NCBI GenBank assembly: GCA_002104905.1
Contig: MCFE01000463.1
Coordinates: 1-64,000, forward strand
Reading direction: 5' to 3'
Origin: Basidiobolus meristosporus CBS 931.73
Lineage: Eukaryota; Basidiobolomycota; Basidiobolomycetes; Basidiobolales; Basidiobolaceae
DNA: 64,000 bases
Shown here: one piece after another, positions 21,531 through 33,273 of the stretch
Layout of the letters: the number at the start of each line of letters is the position of its first letter
How positions within the stretch are numbered: position 1 is the stretch's first letter
Program-made: the position numbers and the translations under genes
The notes under the pieces: model-generated
What the model was told of the DNA's origin: nothing
Seen by the model: only the letters and a program-made list of their open reading frames with translations
The model's database searches: none

Positions 21531-24500
21531 GGTTATGAGCCTTGAGCTGTCACTCTCTGCAATGTCTACTACCACTATTACTGGAATTTTTCCCTCTGCT
21601 GAAAAGTTGGATGGATCTAGCCATTAAGTGTGGATGATGAAGATGAAGGTGCTGATACAAGAAAGAGGCCTTTGGGATATTGTCATGGGTGAAGAATCCC
21701 CTCCTAAAGATGTGGGAGAGGAAGCCTTAAAGTACCAGAAGAAAGAACAAAGAGCCTTTAACTGCATTTGCCTTAATGTGAAGGACAAATTGCTAGTTCA
21801 ATGCTCAAGAGCAAAAACGGCAAAGAATGCCTGGAAGAAATTAGATGACACCTACCAGTCATGCTCAGCTGCTAAGATAATGTATTTGAGATGAAAACTC
21901 TTTACTACAAAGAGGCTGTCAGGAGAAGAAATGAAAAATCTAATTAGCAGAACTACCCTGCCGGTAGATGAAATGAAATCTGTGGGTGTACCAACTACTG
22001 ATGAGGATATGATAGTTGCCATCCTGAATAGCTTGACAGACAGGTTTCAGGGCCTTGTATCAGCCCTAGAGTCCAGAACTGAAGATTTGACCTTAAATTA
22101 TGTATATGGAAGGCCCCTGGATGAAAAATCAATAAAATCAAGTGCCAATAAGAAGGAAGAGGAAAATGCTTTAACAAGCAGTGATCACCAACAAAGAAGG
22201 TACCTAAGACCCTACAAAAGCAACAGTAACCTGTTCTGGAACTACTGCAAAAGGAAAGGACACATATCAGACCAGTGCTTCAAATAGAAAGATATTCAGC
22301 AGAAAAAGCCTGAATATGGAAATGCTGCAATAACTGAAGAAAGGCTATTCATATCTGCACTAAATATGACCATAAAAAGGATTCTCAGGCCTGGTATATT
22401 GACTCTGGCGCACTTCAACACTTTACCCACCAAAAAGTACTTTTTACCCAATATCAAGAAATTCCCATTAAGAAGGTTCTCATGGGTGACAATAGAGCAC
22501 TTGATGCAGTGGGAGAAGGAACTATCCAAGTAAACCTACAAAGCAGTGCAGGAAGCCATACACTGACCTTTAAAGAAGTAGTCTATGTACCAGAAATAGC
22601 CAAGAACCTACTATCTGTAAGCAAGGCCACAGCAGAAGGCCTCAGTTTCAGCTTTGACAATTCCAGATGCAACATCAATGATCAAAATGGTGCCCACATT
22701 GCTTTGGATATCAGAGATCAGAATCTATATAAGTTTACTTGTTTCCATTTTATTTGGAAGCCAATATAAGTAACTAAACTAAAGAAACACCAATGCATTG
22801 GCACAGGAGATTTGGGCACATCAATTTTGATTATTTGCGCAAAATGATCAAAGATCAGTTAATTTCTGAAGTAAAAATTGCTCCCCCAGCTAATTTGGAG
22901 CACTGTGAAGCCTGTATATATGGGAGACTAGCCAGACAACCATTCAAGAGCTCTGGGTTAATTGAAACCATAAAAAATTTGGATCTAATTCCCCCAGATT
23001 GGTGTGGACCTATGCAAAATTTATTCTTAGGTGGGATGAAGTACTTGATCACTTTTATTGATGATTATACAAGATACACATGGGTCTACTTCATGGAGAG
23101 AAAGGAAGAAGCTCTGTCTAAGTTCAGGGAGTTTAAAGCCATGGTGGAGAGAGAAACTGGTGAAAAAATTAAGAAAATATGCTCTGACAATGGTGGAGAA
23201 TAAATCTCAAAACTCTTCATCCACTTCTGCAAAATTTATGGGATAAAGCAAGAGACTACTGTACCATACTCCCCATAACAAAATGGAGTAGCAGAAGGTG
23301 CTAACAGATCAATAATTGATATGGCAAGATCTATGATCCATGATCAACAACTATCCTATGATTTTTGGGCAGAATCAGTTGCCACTGCTGTATACCTTAA
23401 AAACAGGAGTTATAACAGGATTCATTGTGATTCTACTTCATTTGAAGCATGGTATAGATACAGACCAAGTGCAGAACATCTAAGGATATTTGAGTGTACA
23501 GCATATGCCAAAAAACTGGCTGGAAATCAGTCAAAATTTGAGCCAAAAAGTGTAAAATGCAAATTTTTGGGCTACTACAATGAGAGTAAGGCATACAGAC
23601 TCTACAATACCAAAACAAAGAAGCTGATCAAGTCCAGAGATCTGTTGTTTGATGAAAATTCAAAATATTTACAAGAAATGACATCATATTATGACAAAAA
23701 CTTTATCTCAAGTCCACCAATTGTCAGGATTGAATCAGAGCAAAACAATGAAAATTTTTCACTCCAGAGGACTCTGAAACCATGTTTCAGCCAGAATCAG
23801 TGCCCAACAATATCTCAGAAGTGATCATTCCAGTATCAAATGCCTGGAGATCCAATTGGACAAGAAATAGCCCAAATTACTATATCAATAAGGGTACAAA
23901 CTTGGTCTGTGCCTATTCAGTCCATATTGCTGAGCCCCAGACTGTAAAAGAGGCCCTAAATAGCCCTCAGACAAAGTTTTGGAGATCTGCAATGACTGAG
24001 GAATATCAAGCCCAATGGAAAATCAAACTTGGGACTTAGTCAAATTATCAATCAACCATATATCAATTGGATGCAGATGCATCTTCATGACAAAATACAA
24101 GGCGGATGGTACAATTGAAAGATACAAAGCAAGACTTGTAGCCAAAGGATACTCTCAAACAAAAGGACTTGATTATATTGAGGCCATTGCACTGGTAGCC
24201 AAGTTTAACTTCATCAGATTAATATTGGCTATTGCAGCCAAATATAAGTTTTTTGTTCATCAAATGGATGTAAAACTGCTTTTTTGAATGAATAACTTGA
24301 TGAGGATGTGTATATGGACCAGCCTGATGGGTTTGCAGACCAAGATAACCCCATTTGGTCCGCAAGCTACAAAGTCACTATATGGTCTCAAACAATCACC
24401 ACAAGCGTGGAATTGCAAGATAGATTCTTATTTGGAATTTTTGAGTTTCAAAAGGAGTAATGCTAGCAATAGTATATACTATAAGCCGGATAGAGCAAAT

Positions 24501-25509
24501 CCAGCTCTATTAGCACTATATGTGGATGATCTTATTATAGCTGCTGATAATGAAGAAACATTGGAAGAGACAAAGTCCAGCCTATTTAAGGAGTTCAAGA
24601 TGTCCTATCTAGGAGAACTCAGTTACTACTTAGGGATTAAGTTCTCTATAGACAGAAGAACCCAGACTATTACTCTAAGTCAATCCAAGTATATTCAAGA
24701 TATACTAAAGAAGTCCAAAATGGAAGACTGTCAACTGGCAGCTACCCCAATGGATACAAACCTTGACTTGGTCAAAACTAAACCAAATCAAGAGAGCTTG
24801 GTGCCATCTGAAAGCCTTGACTTTCCTTATCAATCAATGGTCAGCAGTCTGATGTATATCATGCTTGGAACACGTCCAGACATCCCATATTCAGTAGGAG
24901 TTGTCAGCCAACACAATCAGAACTAGGGATCTGATCATATTGCAGCAGTTAAGCAGATTTTTATACACCTAAAAGAAACTGCTGATATCTGCTTATGATA
25001 CACTTATCAGAATTCAGAACAGGATCTTGTGGGATACTCCAATGTTGATTGGGGACAAAATTGGGTAGACAGAAGATCCACCACAGGATACACCATTCTT
25101 TACTGTAAAGGAGCAATTTCATGGAATTCAAGAAAGCAACCAACCATGGCACTTTCTACCACAGAGGCAGAGTACATGGCAGCCTGTGAAGCTACAAAAG
25201 AAACAATGTGGTTAGGAAAGCTTTTTACTGATTGAGGCCTATTTAAAAAATGCCTATTACTTCATTTCAAGATAATCAAGGATGTATACAATTAGGTAGA
25301 AATCCAACTTTTCATGCTAGAACCAAGCACATAGATATTACACATCATACCATATGTGAAGCTATAGAGAATAACCTAGTTAGCTTAGTTTACTGTCCTA
25401 CAGATTTAAAGGATTGCAGACATATTTACCAAACCACTAGCTAGAGACAAGTTTCAATATCTTAGGTCAAAATTAGGATTAGTCAGTATGACATTTAGCT
25501 GAGTGGAAG
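21531..25509 (+). pseudogene. gag-pol: Gag-Pol of Copia family 2 (degenerate)
   Basis: In order: Gag (LDGS..., VLIQERGLWDIVMGEE near 21650-21700), zinc knuckle (CKRKGHISDQC near 22245-22280), protease (YIDSGALQHF near 22395), pre-integrase (HRRFGHINFDYL near 22795), integrase (IDDYTRYTWVYF near 23060; CSDNGGE near 23180 followed by a stop; NGVAEGANRS near 23285), RT (YARLVAKGYSQ region near 24130, LYVDDLIIA near 24515) and RNase H (STTEAEYMAACEATKE near 25160, DNQGC near 25270). More than ten stops or shifts are visible (for example 21892, 22285, 23201, 23822, 24037, 24285). It would have coded a full replication set; now a relic. Confidence 0.88.
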
Positions 25510-25856
25510 TGTTGTAAAAATTTGTATTTCCACCTAAATATTGAACTAACTTAGCCACTTAGAGCATTACATCCATATCCTAGAGAATACTGACCAAATT
25601 CCTTGTTGGGATTTATTTAGAATATTGTCACCAAAATATCAGGTACCCAAAACATCAAAATTATCAAAGTTGTCCAAACAGCCCCAAACTTTGCACACAT
25701 GTTCTTGGGACCTTCCTTAACCTATTTACATGTTTGTTATGCCAAGACCAGGTAAGAGTATAAATACTAGTCTTACATTCAATAAATCATTAAGTGATAA
25801 CCACATAATCACTTGTTCTCCCAAACACTTCCAATATCTCCAAGACTCTTATAATA
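25510..25856 (+). repeat. 3' LTR of Copia family 2
   Basis: 347 bp starting TGTTGTAAAAATTTG, ending in a mutated ATAATA (CAACA in the 5' copy). Confidence 0.85.
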
Positions 25857-26040
25857 TTGAATTTCCTTTTTGCAGCAAAGATACTGCTTTCTCTACCTGA
25901 GATTTTGACTGCTTCAAAAATATTATCCGCTCATTTTGTTTCTGGACTATTTCCTGATTTCTCTGGGCCATTGCTTCAGTCCTATCAGCCACTGAACCTA
26001 ATTGCCTCACTAATGCCTTGTTATGAGCTGACAACACACA
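25857..26040 (-). pseudogene. ORF-b fragment (CACTA-associated coiled-coil protein), downstream part
   Basis: The minus strand codes ALVRQLGSVADRTEAMAQRN followed by KQSKSQVEKAVSLLQKGNSI, a heptad-like, charged segment. The same protein is seen at 38690-38860 (LLRQLGAVVDRIDAMA, VEKAISLLQRSNSS). The upstream part lies at 28261-28410 on the far side of the PIF copy at 26041-28260. Function unknown; it travels with the CACTA-like transposase. Confidence 0.55.
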
Positions 26041-26093
26041 AGACTTATTCAGTTGGATAGTGCAACATAATGCCAGCCTGTTTTTGGTGCTGG

Positions 26094-26737
26094 AGTGGTG
26101 GTGTATAGGTCCAATGGAGAGATATGTCCAACACTTTTCAAGCATTTTCTGTGTCAGGTGCTCACTGGGTGCAATAACCTCTGGCAAATGCTTGCTAGGA
26201 ATACTTGGGTTCTGTCTCTAATCTGATGTGACAAGGAGTAAAGAAACAAGCTTGTCAAGGGAAAACTATTGAGCTACAATCCTCAACTTGGTTGGTGTTT
26301 TGACAAAAGTATGTGCTGGTTTCAGCTTCCTTTGAGATGACAATGCACCAAAGCTTCCCAAGTCAAACAACTGCAAACTCCACCAGCAGGGACTTGATAA
26401 GAAAGCAGCTGTGGTCAATAGTTACCAAGTGAGAAAAGTATCTTTGCCTGTTTCCTGAGAGTGTCCTGTGGTCTGGCGCTGGAAGTTCAGGTAGCAGCAG
26501 GTAGCAGTGATCACGCTAATAAACAAGTTGGTATATTGATGAAAGGGATGGTGATTTATTGCTGAGGGATGGCCTCCCTTACATAATTTTCTCACTGGCT
26601 AAGTGATTAATAATCATGGTGTTCCAGAAGGTTCCAGAGATCAATCAAAATCTCAATGACATCAGAATAAGCTAAGAGTATTCTAAGTAGGTGTTGAATG
26701 GTTCTAAGGGGCTGGGCACAACCAACCAATAAGGAAT
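26094..26737 (-). repeat. Truncated type-A LTR, minus orientation
   Basis: Matches 13586 onward (GTGGTGGTGTATAGGTCCAA...) for about 640 bases, then breaks off in AACCAATAAGGAATCAGTACTC, losing the last part of the LTR. Confidence 0.78.
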
Positions 26738-27562
26738 CAGTACTCAAAAAAAAGAGATTTGAATGAGATTTTTGTCTCAAATTACTAATGTACTATGTGA
26801 TATATTAGTAGAGCTAAGTAGCTTCCAAGAGCAAAATACACCAGACTCATCCAGGCAGCAGTTCCAAAGTATCAGATAGTGGATAAGTGATTACCTTAAG
26901 GACTCAGAAGGTTAGCTTCAAGAGGAAGAATACATACCACAAGTAACAGTGTCAAGATTGCAGCAGTATGCCTTGCTAGATTCCTTACCATACCTTGCAA
27001 CTTCAGTGCACCAGCACATGTCAGTCTAAACTACACCAACACCCTTCACAAGAATGCCCCGCATCAGGTCAACATATGTTTGGTCAATGCTTGCACTTCA
27101 GAGCAAAACCACCAGAACTTGCCAAACTGCTCATTTAGACACAAGCCCATTGGAGCAGGCCAAGCTGTATCAACAAGTGGCATCACATCAAACTCAGCCA
27201 AGGGACATACCAGTGCATCAAGTCATGCTTTCACATGCCATTACACCTGACTATTAGCAAGTTACTTTGGGTGAACTGACTGATGATGACCCACATGAAG
27301 TGCCTCCACCATCAGAGCCTCTGGCAAGTAAAAGAACACATCAATGTGTAGCACTGCAGGCTGGTTGAGTAGCCTCATCCAGTGCAATTTGGCGCAGCCA
27401 AGCTGCAGCATGAGCTCATTAACTAGGAGGCAAAACACTGACTATAAATACGCAAGTAGCCTAGAGGTTAGTCAACAAGCAAGTAGTTTAGGTGTGCAAA
27501 GCAAATCCCTACCAGATGCTTCAGTAGTAATCCCCTTGGGAAAAAAACCTTTGAGAAGATGA
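26738..27562 (+). pseudogene. ORF-a of PIF copy 3
   Basis: Plus-strand homologue of the ORF-a seen at 8425-7651/461-234. It includes the ALQSKTTRTCQTAHLDTSPL stretch near 27105 and, uninterrupted, the junction region (GELTDD.PHEVP..., ASKRTHQ, near 27270-27340) where copy 1 carries Gypsy element 1. The C-terminus (DASVVIPLGKKPLRR) ends at 27562. Several frame changes. It supplies the empty site for that insertion. Confidence 0.65.
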
Positions 27563-28260
27563 TGCGCTTGCATTGAATTGCTATTATTTGTCATAAATCA
27601 AATGACTCATTGTTGTTGTGATCCAAATTGAACCATTGCAAATTGCTGATCATTAAATTTTTGATATAAGTAAAATCAAGATTTTCTCACATTTGAGACA
27701 GAACCCCCATAAACAAGCACCCTGCATATATGTAATTATCTGTAACAATAGTGCAGCTATTTGAGCTGATTTGCGCCTAGAAAATTGGTTGTGTGCTTGC
27801 TTAATGGGCAAAATGGGATATATGATGGCAAACCAGGTAGCTTGTGTATGGTCAGAGTACCTATTGAGGGCTGACAGCCTCAGGATACTTTTGGACTAAT
27901 TAACCACCAAGATACCATCAAATAGGAGTGATGGTAGCCTTGATGGTAAGTATCAGAGTAGTTTTTAGTGTCGTATGCATTTATTTCCAGTTACATAAAG
28001 AAACATATCCAAATACTAGATATTACCTACCATAATAGTAGTATCCAATTGCGCACATAATGCAATCATTACAAGTAGACACAATCATTTGAGCCAACCT
28101 CACCATGTCAGATTGTGCCATAGTGTGCAAGATTGTGCCACATGGTGCAAAATTGCTCAAGAGCAATCCTAACTACTGCTAGCTATAATTTGGAGCCAGA
28201 TTGTTCTTAGAGACCACTGATTGTGCTGCACACCCTGGCACAGTACAATGGAATCAGTCT
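27563..28260. other. Terminal non-coding part of PIF copy 3
   Basis: Homologous, in reverse, to 1-233 of the window and to 51609-51990. It contains clustered short motifs such as GATTGTGCCA, GGTGCAA and their complements near the terminus. No gene. Confidence 0.6.
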
Positions 28261-28410
28261 ACTTACTAATATGGGTGGTGGTGATGTTATGATTGCTACT
28301 TGCTGGTCTTCAACTGAGGGTACTGTGCTTGCTACATTCTCATCTGCCTGAGCATAATAGTCAGCTTGTGGCTCTGCTGAGGTTCTCAATTCCTCACTTC
28401 ACTAAGAGCC
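28261..28410 (-). pseudogene. ORF-b fragment, upstream part
   Basis: The minus strand reads RTSAEPQADYYAQADENVAS and EDQQVAIITSPPPILVS up to the PIF terminus at 28260. With PIF copy 3 removed it abuts the ORF-b piece at 26040. No domain recognised. The link to ORF-b is by position only. Confidence 0.4.
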
Positions 28411-28728
28411 TGAGGAGTCCACATTATTACCTTCAGTGGGCACACTATTGACATAGTCTTTTTTTGGATGTGGCCCTGCTTGTTACACTGAATGTCAAAG
28501 CAAGCTGTTGTCCAACCCTTCTTCTGCTGCCATCAGTGGTGGGGTTTTCCTGGGAACCAGACAACTTTGCTTTATTGTTCAGTGGCATATATATGGTGGT
28601 GAGTCAAACTAAAGAGGAAAAAGTGTTACATATATGTGAGTATGTAGTGCCACAACTTTATTTAAAATGCTTAATATGACAGGTTGTCACTGAATCTTAC
28701 CTTCATGTAGGTGCAATGTCTAAAATAC
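28411..28728. other. Spacer upstream of the ORF-b fragment
   Basis: About 320 bases with a T-run near 28459 and no supported gene. It could be the region between ORF-b and its divergent transposase. Confidence 0.35.
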
Positions 28729-29047
28729 TGTTACAAGTGCTGATATACAAGTTGTAGAGGAATAGGGAGTTAAGCTAGTATTGTATTCACTAAAACTTGA
28801 GCTGATTTTTATTGAGGTTCCAGCAGCTCCTTATTTACATTTTGCCAGATCAATTGCCAACTAATTGTGTTTCCTAATGTAGGCTATGGCTGATGACTCC
28901 ATTGATTGCATAATCATCACCCAATTAAATCCTACTTAATATATTTATATCTGTCCAATAAGGATCTGCTGATTTGTTTGCTTACTAATGCTACTGATTT
29001 GACTAAAAATTGATCTTACTTAAACATTCAAGCAGTAGATCATAACA
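28729..29047 (-). repeat. 3' LTR of Gypsy element 5
   Basis: 319 bp, TGTTACAAGTGCTG...GATCATAACA in plus reading. The adjacent TTCTCCCCCATT is a polypurine tract on the minus strand. Confidence 0.78.
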
Positions 29048-30705
29048 TTCTCCCCCATTAATGTTGAGAGGGTTCTCCTGAATCTCTTACTTGTGGTACC
29101 AATATCTTGATGGTTCAGTATTATCAGCAAGTCTTGCAAGTTTGAGTCTGTCCCTATGCATTGAGTCTTCCCAGATATTGCCTTGTTTATCCACTAGTTA
29201 GTAAGTTGCAAATGGACATACTCTGATAATTTTGAATGGTCTTGACCATTGTGGCTCAAACTTCTTCTGAGTGTTGTTTCTTGGTAATACAAAGTTCCTA
29301 ACTGTCAATGCTTCCAGTGCTATAGTCATACCAAATCCCTGCTTCATCCTTTCTGCACATTGAAAACTTTGGTGCGTGTCTCTTGACGTCTTTTTTCCAG
29401 CTGCTGGTGTCTACATGGCTGACTGAGTTCAACTTCTAAGGTGTCTGTAAGCTATGGTTGTGTTAGATCCCCTGGAATCCTTGGTTTACACCCATGCACC
29501 AAGTAAAATGACAATTCTTGGGTGGTGTTGTGTACTCTGACTCTACATGCAAAGAGTGCTTAGTCTATATACTCATCCCAACTACTGACAACTACATTTG
29601 CATACTCGGTAAGCATTTTTCCGGATAATCCATTAAACCATTCAGTGACTCCATTAGTTCTGGGGTGATATGCCAAGATTTTCAAGTGTTTGATCTGCTG
29701 CATTTCCAGGTAAGCTTCCAATGTCTTTGCCATAATGCTTGCACCTCTATTGGATAGAATCTCTACAGGGCATCCAAGCTTCATAAGGATCTCATGGTAG
29801 ATGAAACTTGCAACATCTTGTTCACTGGCTATGGGTACAGCTTTAGCCACTGGCCATTTGGTGGCATTGTCAATTATTACTAGGATCCAACGGTTGCATT
29901 TCCTGATAGTTGGCAGTCTCCCAACAGAGTCAATTCCCCATCTTTCAAATGGTCTTGCAGGCTCCAAGGGGAAGAGTTCAGCAATTCTCTATGGTTGGCC
30001 TTGGTTGAGTTGGCAATTTGGGCATGTTTCATTCTGGGCCACCATGCTCTGGCTTTCACATGACTAAAGGTTCCTTCTATTCCAAGATGTACACATCCAT
30101 TGTGTAGTTTATGTATTAAATTCAGGCAAGCAACATGAGGGCAATATGCAATAGGGCTTCCATCATCAACTTTGTAGAGTGTTTCATCCTGTACTACAAA
30201 CTTGCTGGCTTCATCCCAGATTATCTTCTTGATCTCTTCATCCACCTCATTAGGAATGGCTTGGTTGTCCAAGCACTTTGGTAATAGGCTAGGCCAATCT
30301 GATTCATGCACTAAGCTGAATTGTGCAACTTGTTCTAGTCTTGATAAGGCATCAGCAATTATTCATTTATCTCAGGGCAGTAGACAATCTCTAAGTCAAA
30401 TTGCTGATGTATTCACTCCATCTTGACAATCCTCTGGAGAGTACTTTCTGAGTAATTTTATACTTGAGAGAGGCATGATCAGTCTTCACAGTGCATTTGA
30501 CTCCTTCCATATAGCATCTCCATGTCTTCAAACAGTGCATTATAGCAAGCATCTCTTTTGATGCACTGAATAGTTTTGTTCTGCTGAGCTCAGTTTCTTG
30601 AACTCAAAGGTAATTGGGTAGTCCTTTTCCTTGTATTCTGGGCTCAACACTCCACCAATTGCATAATCTGAAGCATCTGTTCACAGAGTATACCTCTCAC
30701 AGACT
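29048..30705 (-). pseudogene. pol: RNase H and integrase of Gypsy element 5
   Basis: Read in reverse: RNase H remnants (30705-30330), an integrase zinc-finger region (HKLHNGCVHLGIEGT...ARAWWPRM, about 30120-30020) and the integrase core (ERWGIDSVGRLPTI near 29945, IIDNATKWPVAKAV near 29870, LSNRGASI near 29750, YHPRTNGVTEWFNG near 29660). The second catalytic Asp is replaced (SNRG where SDRG is usual). The RNase H end is cut at about 30705. Pol of a common fungal Gypsy lineage; dead. Confidence 0.8.
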
Positions 30706-30884
30706 CCAATCATTATTCATATGCATAAGCAACAAATGCAAAGACTGGATGAGCTGGATACGGATTTATTCAAGTGGCATTCTAAAGCCATTCCTACCAA
30801 TAGTACATTGGAAGCATTGGGAGTCATATGTGGACATTGTAGGTATTTTTATCCAGAAGTGGATTGCAAATGCCTACTTGACAC
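30706..30884 (+). pseudogene. CACTA-like transposase scrap
   Basis: Inverted relative to the other copies. It matches 10585-10745 in reverse complement (TATGCATAAGCAACAAATGCAAAGACTGGATGAG and on). It is cut by the Copia solo LTR at 30885 and does not resume on the other side. Confidence 0.6.
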
Positions 30885-31250
30885 TGTTGCAATTTAAGAA
30901 GTGATTTGGATATAAGGAACCTATCAAGAAATAGTGATAATAGTTGAACTGTTGTTTATTAATAAAGAAGCTCAGTATTTATACCTTTGTAGAAGTAACA
31001 CAGCTCTAATACTGAGTAAGGAGGGTTTCTCAATATTCTGGAGCATTCTGTAACAGTTTCAGGGTTAGTATATAATAGTTAGTATTAGTGCTTTGATCCT
31101 GACTATAGGGGAATAATCATAAGATTGCAGATCTGAAGAAAGGGGCAAAGTTAGAGCTGTAAGTTAGTCCCGCAGTGACCAAGACTATTCCAGAATTGTC
31201 AAGTAAATTTTTAGCTGTAGAATGATACCAAATAGTCCAATATTTCAACA
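30885..31250 (-). repeat. Solo LTR of Copia family 1
   Basis: 366 bp, TGTTGCAATTTAAG...ATATTTCAACA, the reverse complement of the LTRs at 32869 and 37186 with a modest number of differences. Flanks TGACAC and GATTC do not form a duplication, so it may result from recombination between copies. Confidence 0.85.
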
Positions 31251-31560
31251 GATTCTTCTGCACAGCATCTATTTCTATTGGCACTGCAACTGATTAGCTT
31301 CTTTTATAGTGACTGTAGCCTCCCTGATTAGTCATTGTGGGCTCCCCAATTTCACACTAAGGTTGCTCTTGACATGGTTTTTGCTGGTTCTGCACCATGG
31401 TAGTCATTCTTTGTTGCTGCTGACTAAGGATCTGGAGTAACTGTTGCTGATGGACCATGATTTGCGGCATAGCATTCTTCCATTCTTGATTTTCAGATAT
31501 CTTGAGGGGGGGCTTATTTATTCAGGAGGGGGGGTGGTTTCTGGTGATTGCTGCTACCAA
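31251..31560 (-). pseudogene. gag: Gag N-terminus of Gypsy element 5
   Basis: The minus strand codes a Gln-rich stretch (MPQIMVHQQQLLQILSQQQQ, then RMTTMVQNQQK) near 31470-31370, then a stop. It lies just inside the 5' LTR, after a TTGGTAGCAGC sequence that could be the primer site. Typical of the low-complexity Gag starts of fungal Gypsy elements. Confidence 0.55.
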
Positions 31561-31782
31561 TGTTACAAGTCTTGACATAAGAATTGTGGAGGAATAGGAA
31601 GTTTAGCCAGTATTGTATTCATCAAAACTTGAACTGATCTTTATTCAGATTCCAGCAGCTCTTTATATACATTTTGTCAGTTGCTGACTAAATGTGCTTC
31701 CTAATGTGGGCTGTGACTTATGACTCAATTGATTGCATCATCATCACCCAATTAGATTATACTCAAAATTTCTATTTCTGTA
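31561..31782 (-). repeat. 5' LTR fragment of Gypsy element 5
   Basis: Starts TGTTACAAGTCTTG like 28729 and follows it for about 220 bases, then gives way to CACTA-like sequence. Confidence 0.72.
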
Positions 31783-32868
31783 CATCTGTCCTTAGTATTT
31801 TCCAATTATTCCTAACTGTCCTCCATGTGCCAACTCAGCTTATTTGTGACAGACTTGAAGGTAATATTCTTGATGGGACTGGGATATGTTTGTACCTGCA
31901 ACTTGACTTGGCTTCCTATCTCCCAAAACTGCCATACCATAGGAAACTCCCAAAAGGTGAAGCAAGGTCCAATATACCCAGCAAACCAAGTAAGATGGAG
32001 TAGCAAATGAATACTGTAGCAGCAGGGATCTACATGTTAAGATTTATTTTTGAGGTACAGCCTCTGAAATCCCATTACTAACCACTTGCACAAAAGCTTT
32101 AGATGTGCCAAGTTAACATTAGTGATCTGCTTCTGGATAAGTATCCCTACAATGTACACATTTAACTCCCAATGCTTCTAAAGTACTGTTGGTAGAAATA
32201 GCTTCAGAAGGCCACTTGAATAAATACATACCCAGTTCATCTAGTCCTTGCACTTGTAGTGTGACATATGTGTCTGAATGTTGATTGGAGCTTGTGAGAG
32301 CTGCTTTGGGTAGTGGATACTCTGTAATATCTTGCCAATCATTCAAATATTTCCGGTATTCTTAAGGACTCATTTGGCTTGAAATGCCCCATATGCAACT
32401 TGGTTGCCAGTGTATGGATATTGCCAAAAAGCAAATGCATTGCTACCAGAGGAGGGCTTTTGCTCTAACAAATACCCTGTATCTTAAGTATATCTGGTTT
32501 CCAATCAATTCCATATTCTGGCTGATTGCTTATAGCTTGCCAACTCTATTGCAATTGCATGCTAACTTCTATACATTCTCTCTGTGGAAAATGATGATTT
32601 TAGTGTTGGTGTTGTGGTATATAATACGGGTTAGTTATGGAGTAAGACCCATGGATATCACATGTTTAACAGCAATACCATCCATTGTGTGCAGAAAAGC
32701 TGGCTATTTGCTCATAGCTGGGGTATCTCCAATGCAGATAATGAAATGCACTTTGCCATGACTGCCATTTACTTTTATTCTGCTGGAGGGCATATAAAAT
32801 CCATCCAGCAATGGATACAGGTAGCAATCCAGTTTAGACGGCAATATAGGCCCAGATACCAGTGAGAC
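31783..32868 (-). pseudogene. CACTA-like transposase, C-terminal half
   Basis: The minus strand includes LTWFAGYIGPCFTFWEFPM near 31995-31945 (conserved GP...W.FPM block) and ITFKSVTNKLSWHMEDS near 31865-31815. Further upstream coding up to 32868 matches 54720-53924. At 32868 it is interrupted by the intact Copia and continues at 37555 after a duplicated GAGAC. Frames shift several times. Confidence 0.5.
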
Positions 32869-33237
32869 TGTTGAAATATTGGACTATTTGGTATCATTCA
32901 GCAGCTAAAAATTTACTTAACAATTCTAGGCTAGTCTTAGTCACTGTAGGACTCATTTACTGCCTTTACTTCGCCACTTTCTCCAGATATATGATCTTAT
33001 GATTATTCCCCTATAGTCAGGATCAAATTAGCACTATTACCAAACATTATGTACTAACCCTGAAACTGTTACAGAATGCTCCTGAATATTGAGAAACCCT
33101 CCCTACTTAGTGTTGCAGCTGTATTACTTCTACAAAGGTATAAATACTGAGCTTCTTTATGAATAAACAACAGTTCAACTATTATCACTATTTCTTGATA
33201 AGTTCCTTATATCCAAATCACTTCTTAAATTGCAACA
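32869..33237 (+). repeat. 5' LTR of the intact Copia
   Basis: 369 bp, TGTTGAAATATTGG...AAATTGCAACA. TATAAATA lies at 33139-33146 and AATAAA at 33162-33167, a compact promoter and polyadenylation arrangement. Confidence 0.95.
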
Positions 33238-33250
33238 GGTTATGAGCCCC
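33238..33250 (+). promoter_or_regulatory. Copia primer binding site (initiator tRNA-Met anticodon region)
   Basis: GGTTATGAGCCCC starts immediately after the LTR. Its complement GGGCTCATAACC is the anticodon arm of fungal initiator tRNA-Met, not its 3' end. This corresponds to the half-tRNA priming known for Drosophila copia. Confidence 0.72.
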
Positions 33251-33273
33251 GATTGCCTTAATCTATTCTAAAG

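Larger units (their letters stand above)
21184..25856 (+). mobile_element. Copia LTR retrotransposon, family 2 (complete layout, dead)
   Basis: Two 347-bp LTRs (21184-21530 and 25510-25856) flank a complete but degenerate gag-pol. No target duplication is evident (CCAAT left, TTGAA right). Many stops and frameshifts show it is old. Confidence 0.9.
26041..28260. mobile_element. PIF/Harbinger-like element, copy 3 (inverted, gutted)
   Basis: The left end AGACTTATTCAGTTGGATAG matches the transposase-side terminus. The right end (CCATTGTACTG read in reverse, then CAGTCT at 28260) matches the ORF-a-side terminus seen at 51609. Flanks are ACA/ACT. The transposase gene is gone: after 53 bases an LTR fragment begins (26094-26737), followed directly by ORF-a sequence. 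Confidence 0.65.
28729..31782 (-). mobile_element. Ty3/Gypsy element 5, minus strand, broken
   Basis: The left (3') LTR 28729-29047 and the truncated right (5') LTR 31561-31782 flank a Pol fragment (29048-30705), a displaced CACTA piece (30706-30884), a Copia solo LTR (30885-31250) and a Gag N-terminus (31251-31560). Protease and RT are missing. Confidence 0.75.

Noticed and set aside
21184-25856. Target duplication for the family-2 Copia
   Set aside because: Left CCAAT and right TTGAA do not match in direct orientation; flanks are themselves fragments, so the site was rearranged.
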